Part shown: positions 50,845 to 59,700 of the stretch, one piece after another
How positions within the stretch are numbered: the first letter of the stretch is position 1
Layout: each line of letters opens with the position of its first letter
Program-made: the position numbers and the translations under genes
The notes under the pieces: model-generated
What the model saw: only the letters and a program-made list of their open reading frames with translations
Database searches by the model: none
What the model was told of the DNA's origin: nothing
DNA from: Catenuloplanes indicus
GTDB lineage: Bacteria > Actinomycetota > Actinomycetes > Mycobacteriales > Micromonosporaceae
Assembly (NCBI RefSeq): GCF_030813715.1
Contig: NZ_JAUSUZ010000001.1
Span: 6,076,001-6,140,000 of the forward strand
Reading direction: 5' to 3'
Length of the DNA stretch: 64,000 bases

Positions 50845-52856
50845 GCACGAGCCTCTTCCCACATCGACACGTACGCCTCGGCGCCGTTCATCAGCTGGCT
50901 CCGCAGCCGCGGGCCGTCCGGGCCGGCCTGGCGGATCAGGTCGGTGACCCAGTCCGCGTACAGCCCGTACTGCGGTACGCCGTCGGTGTTCAGGTCGAAC
51001 GTGCGGGTGCCGAAGACCTGCCGGTCGACGGTGGTGCCGTTGACCGCGGTGAACGGGTACGTCTGCGGCCCGGCGGGCGGGTTGAGCTGCGGCGGCGGCA
51101 GCGGGCCGAGGCCGTTGACGTCGGAGCCCATTCCGTACCCGCTGATGGTGTGGTCCTGGGTGTTGGCCCGCCATTCGTCGAGGAACGGGGTCTCGCCGTC
51201 GCCCGCGTCCGTGGCCGCGTGCGCGTAACCGGCGACGAAGCCGTCCAGCGCGATGATCCGGCCGACGATCGACGGGTCGGACCAGGAGTGCACGGAGACC
51301 ACGCCCGGATAGTCCGCGGCCTCGGCGATGTCCAGCACGGCGCGCGCGGTCCGTACCCCCATGTGGTCGATGTGGATGATCATCCCGCGCTCGATCATGC
51401 GCTCGACCAGGTATCGGCCCATCGTGGTCAGGCCGCGCGTGTTGCAGATCGGGCCGCTCGGATAGACCGGCAGGATCGTGCCCGGCGGCAGGCCCAGCTC
51501 GCCGAGCCGGAGCAGCTCCGCCAGCTCGTCGCTGACCAGCGGCTGCTCGTTGTCGGACGCGCCGGTGCAGGAGTCCGCGGTCCACCAGCGGCCGGTGCTG
51601 ATCAGGTTGCCGATGTTGACCGCGACGCCGGTCGCGCCGGAGTCGAAGCGGGTGCCGCCGAACGCGTTGTCGAACTTGTGCACCGGGTAGAGACCGCTGA
51701 CGCCCATCGACTCCAGCTCGTCGAGCCCGGCGTCGACCGCGGCCGTGGTGCAGGTGACGTTGCAGCCGAACAGTTCCGAGCTCTCCACGCCGACCGTGAC
51801 CGCGAGCTTGCCCTGCGCCGCGATCGCCCGGACCTGCTCCGGCGTGGCCGCGAGCCGGAACCAGCCCTGCCCCGGCCCGCCGCTCTGCGCGTCCACGTAG
51901 TCCTGCATCGAGCGCAGGTAGTGGTACTGCGCGCGGATCTGCTCGGTCTCGTCGCAGGACGTGTCCCGGGTCGGGTAGAGGCCGCAGATGATCCGGTTCG
52001 CCACCAGCAGCGTGTTGAGCACGCGCTGACCGGACCGCCAGGACCGCTCGATGCCGCGGAAGTACGACTGCTCGTGCAGCAGGCTGTTGTGCTGCGGCCA
52101 GTCGCCGAACGTGGGCCAGCCGTCCTCGCGCGAGTCGATCGGGTCGGTGCCCGCGATGATCGCCTCCAGCAGCGCGCCGATGCCGAGCGTGGCGTGCGAC
52201 GCGCAGCCCTTCAGCGCGACCGCGGGCCCGCCGGCGGCGAACGCGTCGCCGCAGTGCAGGTCGCCGCCGAACGCGTCGGCCGCGGTGAGGTGCGCGTGGC
52301 CGTCGATCCAGCCGTTGAGTGTGCCGTCCGCGTTCACGCCGGGCGCGGCGGTGCCGGTCACGCCGGTCGCGATGTCCTGCACCGCGACGCAGCCGGTGGC
52401 CGGTGCGGCGGTGAGCGTGACCGGCGCGCTCGCGCCGCCGACCCGGCCCAGGAACGTGCCGAGGTGCTGGCCGGTCGCGGTCGCGGTGAGCTGGTAACGC
52501 CCGGCGCCGGTGGTGACCGCGGTCCAGTCGGCCCGGTCACCGTAGGTCTGGCCGGGAAGAACGAAACCCACGACGCTCTGGTACGGGTACGCGCCCGCGG
52601 CGTCGCGGACGGTGTAGCGGCCGAGCGCGGTGGCGTCGAACCGGAACCGCTCCGCGGCCGCGATCGAGCCGGTGAAACCGTACCCACCGGAGTTCTTGGT
52701 GATGTGGCCGTTCGGAGCGGTGAGCGTGACGCAGTCGTCGTCGAGGTCGTAGGCGGGCGTCGCGGCGGCGGCCCGGGCGGGCGCGGGGACCGCGACCACG
52801 AGCAGCAGGGCGGCGAGTGCGGCTTTCAGCGCGGTTCTCGGTGCGTGCGAGGACAT
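50841..52856 (-). CDS. Secreted M19-like metallohydrolase
   Basis: A 671-aa protein with a Sec signal peptide (1-29, ALAALLLVVAVPAPARAAAA), a beta-sandwich-like N-terminal domain to about residue 165, then an amidohydrolase/membrane-dipeptidase-like barrel. The metal-ligand landmarks are GWIDGHAHLT, PVHKFDNAFGG, IIHIDHMG, VSVHSWS and YGMGSDVNGLG. Family members are usually only annotated as amidohydrolases or M19-like. It is exported, and is co-translated with the cytoplasmic GH1. Substrate is unknown. ATG at 52856 follows AGGGGTG. Confidence 0.8.
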   Translation of the reverse strand: MSSHAPRTALKAALAALLLVVAVPAPARAAAATPAYDLDDDCVTLTAPNGHITKNSGGYGFTGSIAAAERFRFDATALGRYTVRDAAGAYPYQSVVGFVLPGQTYGDRADWTAVTTGAGRYQLTATATGQHLGTFLGRVGGASAPVTLTAAPATGCVAVQDIATGVTGTAAPGVNADGTLNGWIDGHAHLTAADAFGGDLHCGDAFAAGGPAVALKGCASHATLGIGALLEAIIAGTDPIDSREDGWPTFGDWPQHNSLLHEQSYFRGIERSWRSGQRVLNTLLVANRIICGLYPTRDTSCDETEQIRAQYHYLRSMQDYVDAQSGGPGQGWFRLAATPEQVRAIAAQGKLAVTVGVESSELFGCNVTCTTAAVDAGLDELESMGVSGLYPVHKFDNAFGGTRFDSGATGVAVNIGNLISTGRWWTADSCTGASDNEQPLVSDELAELLRLGELGLPPGTILPVYPSGPICNTRGLTTMGRYLVERMIERGMIIHIDHMGVRTARAVLDIAEAADYPGVVSVHSWSDPSIVGRIIALDGFVAGYAHAATDAGDGETPFLDEWRANTQDHTISGYGMGSDVNGLGPLPPPQLNPPAGPQTYPFTAVNGTTVDRQVFGTRTFDLNTDGVPQYGLYADWVTDLIRQAGPDGPRLRSQLMNGAEAYVSMWEEARA

Positions 52857-52951
52857 GCGGCACCCCTGTCGGTTGGGAGATCATCTGATCCACCAAGGAT
52901 CACCCAGCATAGGGGCGGCGACGGCCGTACGGAAGGGATAGGGTCCGGTCC

Positions 52952-53302
52952 ATGTCACTGCCGTCCGTGGACGGCGTCACGCTCGGCTATCGCGGCGAGC
53001 CGGTGCTGGGCGACCTGCCCGTGACCGCAGGTGAGGAGCCGTCCGGTGGTCGGCGGCAGCGCACCGCGCCGGCCCGCGGGCCGGCGCTGGCCGGTGACGT
53101 GCTGCTGGCCGACGAGGTGACCAGTGAGCTGGACGCGGCGAACCGGGCCCGCGTGCTGGAGCTGCTGCGCGCGGAGGCGGAGCGCGGCGCCGCGGCCGTG
53201 TTCGCCACGCACGACGCGGAGGCGGCCGCGTTCTGCGACGCGGAGCTGCTCCTGCGGGACGGCAGCGCCGAACCCTTAGCGATCGTTAAGGTTGCGCCCT
53301 AG
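52952..53302 (+). pseudogene. ABC transporter ATPase remnant without Walker A
   Basis: A 116-aa frame whose start (VDGVTLGYRGEPVLGDLPVT) resembles the first strands of an ABC ATPase. It then jumps to the signature region SGGRRQRTAPARGPALAGD, the Walker B region VLLADEVTSELD and the H-loop FATHDAEAAAFCD. About 120 residues including the P-loop and Q-loop are missing, which points to an internal deletion in an ancestral ATPase gene. It probably cannot hydrolyse ATP. It ends about 10 bp from the icmA start and overlaps the icmA promoter. Confidence 0.7.
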
Positions 53303-53305
53303 ACT
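53274..53305 (+). promoter_or_regulatory. icmA promoter with overlapping dyad operator
   Basis: CCTTAGCGATCGTTAAGG (53274-53291) is a near-perfect 18-bp dyad. TTAGCG (53276-53281) could serve as -35 and TAGACT (53300-53305) as -10, spaced 18 bp, so the operator covers the -35. Transcription would begin at about 53312-53313, giving a leaderless message: ATG is at 53313 and has no ribosome site. Confidence 0.6.
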
Positions 53306-53312
53306 GTGCGGC

Positions 53313-54986
53313 ATGGATGCCGAGCAGATCGCCGCCGGACGCGCCCGCTGGCAAGCGCGGTACGACGCGGCCCGCACACGGGACGCCGACTTCACCACGC
53401 TCTCCGGCGAGACGGTCGCGCCGCTCTACGGCCCGCCGGACGGCGTGCCCTACCCCGGCTTCGAGCGGATCGGCTGGCCGGGCGAGTTCCCGTACACGCG
53501 CGGGCTCTATCCGACCGGCTACCGCGGGCGGGCCTGGACGATCCGGCAGTTCTCCGGGTTCGGCAACGCGCGGCAGACCAACGAGCGGTACCGGATGCTG
53601 CTCGCGGCCGGCGGCGGCGGCCTGTCCGTGGCGTTCGACATGCCCACGCTGATGGGGTACGACTCGGACGACCCCAAGGCGCTCGGCGAGGTCGGGCACT
53701 GCGGCGTGGCGATCGACTCGGCCGCGGACATGGACGTGCTCTTCGACGGCATCGACCTGGGCGCGGTCACCACCAGCATGACCATCTCCGGGCCCGCCGT
53801 GCCGATCTTCTGCATGTACCTGGTGGCGGCCGAGCGGCAGGGCGCCGCGCTGTCCTCGCTGGACGGCACGCTGCAGACGGACATCTTCAAGGAGTACATC
53901 GCGCAGAAGGAGTGGCTGTTCGCGCCGGAGCCGCACCTGCGCCTGATCGGTGACCTGATGGAGCACTGCGCCGCGGAGATCCCGCGCTACAAGCCGCTGT
54001 CCGTCTCCGGGTACCACATCCGGGAGGCCGGCTCGACCGCGGCGCAGGAGCTGGCGTACACGCTGGCGGACGGTTTCGGGTACGTCGAACTGGGCCTGTC
54101 CCGCGGGCTGGACGTGAACCGGTTCGCGCCCGGCCTGAGCTTCTTCTTCGACGCGCACGTGGACTTCTTCGAGGAGATCGCGAAGTTCCGCGCCGCGCGG
54201 CGGATCTGGGCGCGCTGGCTGCGCGACGTCTACGGCGCGACCGACGAGCGGGCGCTGTGGCTGCGCTTCCACACCCAGACCGCGGGCGTGTCGCTGACCG
54301 CGCAGCAGCCGGTCAACAACGTGGTGCGGACCGCGGTGGAGGCGCTCGCGGCCGTGCTCGGCGGCACCAACTCGCTGCACACGAACGCGCTGGACGAGAC
54401 GCTCGCGCTGCCCACCGAGGAGTCCGCGGAGATCGCGCTGCGGACCCAGCAGGTCCTGATGGAGGAGACCGGCGTGGCGAACGTGGCCGACCCGCTCGGC
54501 GGCTCCTGGTACGTGGAGGCGCTGACCGACCGGATCGAGGCGGCCGCGGAGGAGATCTTCACCCGGATCCGGAACCTCGGGGCGGACGGCACCATCACGT
54601 CCGGCATCCTGCGCGGCATCGAGGACGGCTGGTTCACCTCGGAGATCGCGGAGTCGGCGTTCGCGTACCAGGCGGCGCTGGAGAAGGGCGACAAGCGGAT
54701 CGTCGGCGTGAACGTGCACACCGGGACGGTCGCGAAGGACCTGGAGATCCTGCGGATCTCGCACGAGGTGGAGCGGGAGCAGCGGCGGGTGCTGGCGGCG
54801 CGGCGGGCGGAGCGGGACGACGCACTGGTCCGGCGGGTACTGGGCGAGCTGGCGGCGGCCTGCCGGGCCGAGGGGAACCTGATCCCGGCGATGCTCGCGG
54901 CGGCCCGGGCGGAGGCCACGCTCGGCGAGATCTGCGGCGTGCTGCGGGACGCGTGGGGCGTCTACCGGGAGCCCGCCCGGTTCTGA
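53313..54986 (+). CDS. icmA: Isobutyryl-CoA mutase large subunit (IcmA-type)
   Basis: A 557-aa B12-dependent mutase catalytic subunit with no B12-binding domain. It matches IcmA in length and in diagnostic residues: Phe80 in [10 protein letters not shown] and Gln198 in [12 protein letters not shown], where methylmalonyl-CoA mutases have Tyr and Arg. The TIM-barrel core has [25 protein letters not shown] and [19 protein letters not shown]. It interconverts isobutyryl- and n-butyryl-CoA with a separate small subunit IcmB, not seen in this window. The upstream MeaB is a likely chaperone. ATG at 53313 is probably leaderless. Confidence 0.92.
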   Translation: MDAEQIAAGRARWQARYDAARTRDADFTTLSGETVAPLYGPPDGVPYPGFERIGWPGEFPYTRGLYPTGYRGRAWTIRQFSGFGNARQTNERYRMLLAAGGGGLSVAFDMPTLMGYDSDDPKALGEVGHCGVAIDSAADMDVLFDGIDLGAVTTSMTISGPAVPIFCMYLVAAERQGAALSSLDGTLQTDIFKEYIAQKEWLFAPEPHLRLIGDLMEHCAAEIPRYKPLSVSGYHIREAGSTAAQELAYTLADGFGYVELGLSRGLDVNRFAPGLSFFFDAHVDFFEEIAKFRAARRIWARWLRDVYGATDERALWLRFHTQTAGVSLTAQQPVNNVVRTAVEALAAVLGGTNSLHTNALDETLALPTEESAEIALRTQQVLMEETGVANVADPLGGSWYVEALTDRIEAAAEEIFTRIRNLGADGTITSGILRGIEDGWFTSEIAESAFAYQAALEKGDKRIVGVNVHTGTVAKDLEILRISHEVEREQRRVLAARRAERDDALVRRVLGELAAACRAEGNLIPAMLAAARAEATLGEICGVLRDAWGVYREPARF

Positions 54987-55053
54987 ACGTTATCCACAGG
55001 GGACGTCGCGCCCGCCCGGGATCGCCTATCGTCACAATCACGATCGGCGATCC
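54987..55053. other. Short gap with a DnaA-box-like sequence
   Basis: TTATCCACA at 54990-54998, four bases after the icmA stop, is identical to the DnaA-box consensus. An isolated box is weak evidence; a second identical one is at 39271-39279. Confidence 0.3.
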
Positions 55054-55718
55054 ATGGGGATGGGGGACGTGCTCGGCCCGCGGACCGCCGCGCGGTTCGG
55101 GGTGGCCGCCGGCGGTGTCGTCCCTGGTGACGGCCGGTTCGGCGATGTCCCTGCGACGCGCGGTGGAGGAGCGATAGAGGGACCCGCCGATATGTGGCCG
55201 GCCCAGCGGCGCGCGGCCAAGGTCCGGCCGGCCGACGTGGAGCCGTTCGAGCGGATCGTCGGCCTGGTCGGGCTCGGCGGCTTCGGCGAGGCCACGGTCG
55301 GCGAACTCCCGCCCGGCGCCCAGCAGCGTGCCGCGCTCGCGGCCGGCATGGCCGCCTCACCCGGGCTGCTGCTGGTCGACGAGCCCACGTCCCGGCTGGA
55401 CCGGTCCGCGCGTGACGAGGTGCTGGACGCGCTGGAGACCGTCAACCGCGAGCGCGGACCGCGATCGTGATGGTCACGCACGACCCGGAGGCCGGCGCGC
55501 GGCTCGGCCGGGCGATCACCATCCGGGACGGGCGGATCGGCGCGGAGTGCCGCGACGGGCAGCAGTTCGCGGTGGTCGCGGGCGACGGCACGGTGCAGTT
55601 GCCACCGGCGATGCTGGAGAACTACCCGCCCGGCACGCTGCTCGCGGTGGAGAGCGTGGACGGGCAGGTCGTCATGGTCAGCGCGACGCACGAGCCTGTA
55701 GGGGACGGCACACCGTGA
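55054..55718 (+). pseudogene. Frameshifted ABC transporter ATPase remnant
   Basis: The first part (to about 55460) gives VGLVGLGGFGEATVGELPP, GAQQRAALAAGMAASPG and the Walker B LLLVDEPTSRLDRSAR. It then ends early at a stop near 55468, while the expected continuation IVMVTHDPEAGARL with a C-terminal domain (LPPAMLENYPPGTLL) reads in another frame to 55718. About 100 N-terminal residues with Walker A are also absent. The remnant therefore has both a deletion and a frameshift. The C-terminal extension is like the ATPase partners of FtsX-type permeases. It lies between icmA and the thioredoxin gene. Confidence 0.7.
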
Positions 55719-55770
55719 TCGGCGTCCGGTCGGGGCGGCAGTGCGTGTTCGCGTGCGAGACTAGACAACC

Positions 55771-56688
55771 ATGAGCGACCCACGGATCACCTCGTCGATC
55801 TTCACCCGCGGCGCGGTCGACCTCGGTGCGCTGCGGAGCACCCCGCAGCCGAGCGCCGCGCCCGCGCCCGCGGCGCGTCCCGCCGCCTCCGCCGCAGCCC
55901 CCGCCTCGCCGTCCGGCGCGGTCACCGTCATCGACGTGACCGACGCCGGCTTCCGGACCGAGGTGCTGGAGCGGTCCCTGACCACGCCGGTCATCCTCGA
56001 CTTCTGGGCCGAGTGGTGCCAGCCCTGCAAGCAGCTGTCCCCGGTCCTCGAGCGGCTCGCCGAGGAGGGCGGCGGCTCCTGGATCCTCGGCAAGGTCGAC
56101 GTGGATGCCAATCCGGGCCTGGCCCAGGCGTTCCAGATCCAGAGCATCCCGATGGTCGCGGCCGTGGTCGGCGGCCAGCCGGTGCAGGGCTTCCAGGGCG
56201 CACTGCCCGAGGCCCAGGTCCGGCAGTACATCGAGGTCGTGCTCAAGGCCGCCGGCGTGCAGGCGCCGCAGCACGAGGACCCGCGGCTGGCCGAGGCCGA
56301 CGACGCGATGATGGACGGCGACCTGGACGCGGCCGAGGCGGCGTACAAGAAGATCCTCAACGAGTCACCGGCCGACGCGGCCGCCGAGTCCGGGCTGGCC
56401 CAGGTCTCGCTGTTCCGCCGGGTGCAGGGCGTCGACCCGGGCGCCACGCTCTCCGTCGCGGCCGGTGCGCCGGACGACGTCAAGGCCCAGCTGCTCGCGG
56501 CGGACGTCGAGGTGCTCAGCGGCAACGCGGCCGAGGCGTACGACCGGCTGATCAAGCTCATCCGCCGCGTCTTCGGCGACGAGCGCGAGACGGTGCGCCG
56601 CCACCTGCTCTCGCTGTTCACCGTCGCCGGCCCGGACGACCCGGCCGTCGCGAGCGCCCGCCGCGCGCTGGCGAACGCGCTGTTCTAA
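55771..56688 (+). CDS. Thioredoxin-TPR protein (CnoX/YbbN-like)
   Basis: A 305-aa cytoplasmic protein. An Ala/Pro-rich N-terminus of about 50 residues precedes a thioredoxin domain with VILDFWAEWCQPCK (Cys83, Cys86) and IPMVAAVVGG with the cis-Pro. A C-terminal TPR-like helical domain runs from about residue 170 (LAEADDAMMDGDLDAAEAAY and later RLIKLIRRVFGDERETVRRH). YbbN/CnoX holds unfolded or oxidised proteins and hands them to chaperones. ATG at 55771 has no ribosome site. It is 12 nt from the arginase-family gene. Confidence 0.9.
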   Translation: MSDPRITSSIFTRGAVDLGALRSTPQPSAAPAPAARPAASAAAPASPSGAVTVIDVTDAGFRTEVLERSLTTPVILDFWAEWCQPCKQLSPVLERLAEEGGGSWILGKVDVDANPGLAQAFQIQSIPMVAAVVGGQPVQGFQGALPEAQVRQYIEVVLKAAGVQAPQHEDPRLAEADDAMMDGDLDAAEAAYKKILNESPADAAAESGLAQVSLFRRVQGVDPGATLSVAAGAPDDVKAQLLAADVEVLSGNAAEAYDRLIKLIRRVFGDERETVRRHLLSLFTVAGPDDPAVASARRALANALF

Positions 56689-56700
56689 GAGGCCGCCGCC

Positions 56701-59700
56701 ATGCGCCGGATCGCCGTCCTCGACGCACCCTCCAATCTCGGTCTGCGCCCGCCGACCGAGACGTCGGTGCCGGGCTGCGCCAAGGCGCCGGGCGCGCTGC
56801 GGGACGCGGGGCTGCTCCACCGGCTCCGCGCCCGGGACGCCGGGTGCCTCACCCCGCCGCGGTACGACCCGGGCGACTGGCGGCCCGGCGACGGCGTCTG
56901 CCACGCACCCTCGATCGGGGCGTACTCGGTGGCGCTCGCCGACCGGATCGGCGCGATCATCGACAACGGCGAGTTCCCGGTGATCCTGGGCGGCGACTGC
57001 TCGGTCTCGCTCGGCTCCGCGCTCGCCATGCGGCGTCTCGGCCAGTCCGTCGGCGGGCACGTCGGCCTGATCTTCGTGGACGGGCACTCCGACTTCCGGC
57101 ATCCCGGCAACGCGTCCTACGTGGGCGCGGCCGCCGGCGAAGGGCTCGCGCTGATCACCGGCCGCGGGCAGGCGGACCTGACCGCGCTGGAGGGCCGGCG
57201 GCCCTACTACCGGGACGTCGACGTCGTGGTCGTCGGCATCCGCGCCAACGACGAGTACCGCCTCGACCTGCAGGCCGCCGGCATCGTGACGCGCCCGGTA
57301 CCGGCGCTGCGCGCGGAGGGCGCACCCCGGTCCGCGCAGTGGGCGCTGGACCAGATCGCCGACTGCGCCGGCTTCTGGGTGCACATCGACGTCGACGTGC
57401 TCGACCCGGCCGTGATGCCGGCCGTGGACGCGCCGGAGCCGGGCGGGATCGCGTTCACCGAGCTGGAAGCGCTTCTCGAACACCTCGTGGGTACGCCGCA
57501 CTGCCTCGGCATGGAGATAACGGTCTTCGACCCGGACTACGACCCGGACGGCTCGTACGCGGCCGAGATCGTCTCGACGGTGGCCGCCGGCATCGAGGCG
57601 GCCGGCCGGCTGCTGGCCGCGCCACGGCCGCGGGGCGAGGGCTCGGCGGAACCGTCCGGGCCGGCCGAGTCCGTGACCGCACCGTCCGAGGCGGCCGAGG
57701 GCGACCGGGCGGGGATGGAGACGTACGAGGCGCTGGTCGCCCGCGGTGCGGGCGGCTTCACCGGCCTGAGCGGTGCCGGAGGACCGGCCGGCCGGCGCGG
57801 CACCGACGGCCGGATCCGCCGGGGCGGCGCGGTCGGGCCGGCCGACCCCGAAGACGCCGCCGGACTCGCCGGTCAGGAGAGCGTCAGTGGGCTTGCCGGT
57901 TCTGGCGGTGCTGGTCCGGCGGGTGGTTCCGGTGGCGTCGGTGGGCTTGCCGGTTCCGACGGTGCCGGCTCGGGCGGCGGTTCCGGTGGCGTCGGTGGGT
58001 CCGCCGGATCTGGCGGTGCCGGTTCGGCCGGAGGTTCGGGTGGCGCCGGTGGGCCGGCCCGTGAAAGCGGCGGCGAGGCGTCGGCGCCGGTGGACTTCGC
58101 CGCCGGCGATGAGCCGCCGGGCGACGCCGGGGACGAGGAGAACGGCGGCGCGGGGCCCGCGGGCAACGAGCGGACCTCCGCGGTGACCACCGGCCGCATC
58201 CGCGGGGCGGTGCCGGCGCAGCCCGGCCCTCGCTCGGCCGGTGACTCCGTCCGATTCGGATCGCGCGCCGACGACGGTGATGCGATCGCGCGCGCGGCGG
58301 ACACGGCGGCCGCGCCCGATCCGGTCGCCGACGCGAGTGACGTCGATCCGGTGGCCCGGCTGCGGTCGCGGCTGACCGACGACCGCGCGCCGCGGGCCCG
58401 GCTCAGCACGCGACTGCCCGACGATCACGGCCCGCTGGGGCGGCTCGGTGCACGGCTGACCGACGACGGTGATCCGGTAGCGGGCCTCGGTGCGCGGTTG
58501 ACCGACGACGGCGGCCCGGTAGCGGGTCGCGGTGCGCGGCTGACCGACGACGGCGGCCCGGGGGCATGGCCAGGGTCGCCGCTGTCCGATGAATCGGACC
58601 GACCGGATGTCCGGGCTTCGACGGAAGCCGGGACGAGCGAGTTCTTCGGCGAGGACGCCGGAGACGACGACCACGCATCGGCCGGCGCGCACCCGGACGA
58701 CGACACCGACGCGTCGATCGTGCCGAACACGATAAGGGCGGCACTGGCCCGCCGCGAGGCGCAGTCGCGCAAACCCAGCCCCACCTCCATAGCCGAGGCC
58801 GCGGCACTGGCCAAGGCCAGGTTCGCCGCGGCGGCCGCCGCCGCGGCCGCGAAACCCGAGCCGGAGGACCCGGGCCTGCCGCTCTCCGTCAGCGGGCCGG
58901 CGGGCGGCGTCATCCCGGCCCCGCTGACCATCGGCGGACAGCACGTGGACGCATCCCGCCGGACCAGCGGCCAACGCCCCGGAAAACCGGCCAAGCGCAC
59001 CGACGCCCCCGCCCGCCGCACCGGCTGGGACCTCGACGACCTGACCAGCCGCTCCGGCCTGCTCTCCCCGCGCCGTCCGTCCACTCCCGGCGCCACCGAC
59101 CCGGACGCCTCCCACCCCGGCAGCCTGCGCCGCCCACCGGCCGACGACGTACCCGCAGGTGAACCCACCAACAGCACCAGCGTCACCAACCCCGACGTGG
59201 TACGCCCCGGTGGCCTCCGCCGCCGCCCCCCGAAACAGGGCGGCTCCCTCCGCCGCCCCGCGACCGGCGAACCGGCCACCGGCCCGGACGACTCCGGCTC
59301 GGACCCTGAGGACCCCGCCCCGGCCACATCCCACGTCGTGGGCACCACTGCGTCCACGGCCGACGGCGATGCGCCCGCCGAGAGCGGTGCCGTGTCCACG
59401 GACAGCGGTGTCACGTCCGCGGCCGACGGCAATGTCCGCGTGGAGCACGGCACTCCGGATGCCATCGCGCCCACCGGCATGCCGGATACAGACCGGAGAA
59501 CAGCACATAGCGCAGTCGGCGCCGGAACCGAAATCGACGACGACATCTCTTCCGTGCCCCAGCCCGAGGATCCCGCTTCGCGCACCGGCTCCGTGGTGTC
59601 CGCCGGAACCGAGGCGACTGCACGATCTCAGGCGGCCGGCGAGGCCGGATTGGCGGCCGAGTCGAAACCGGCCAGCGAAGCTGCGGAGGCCATCGGACCG

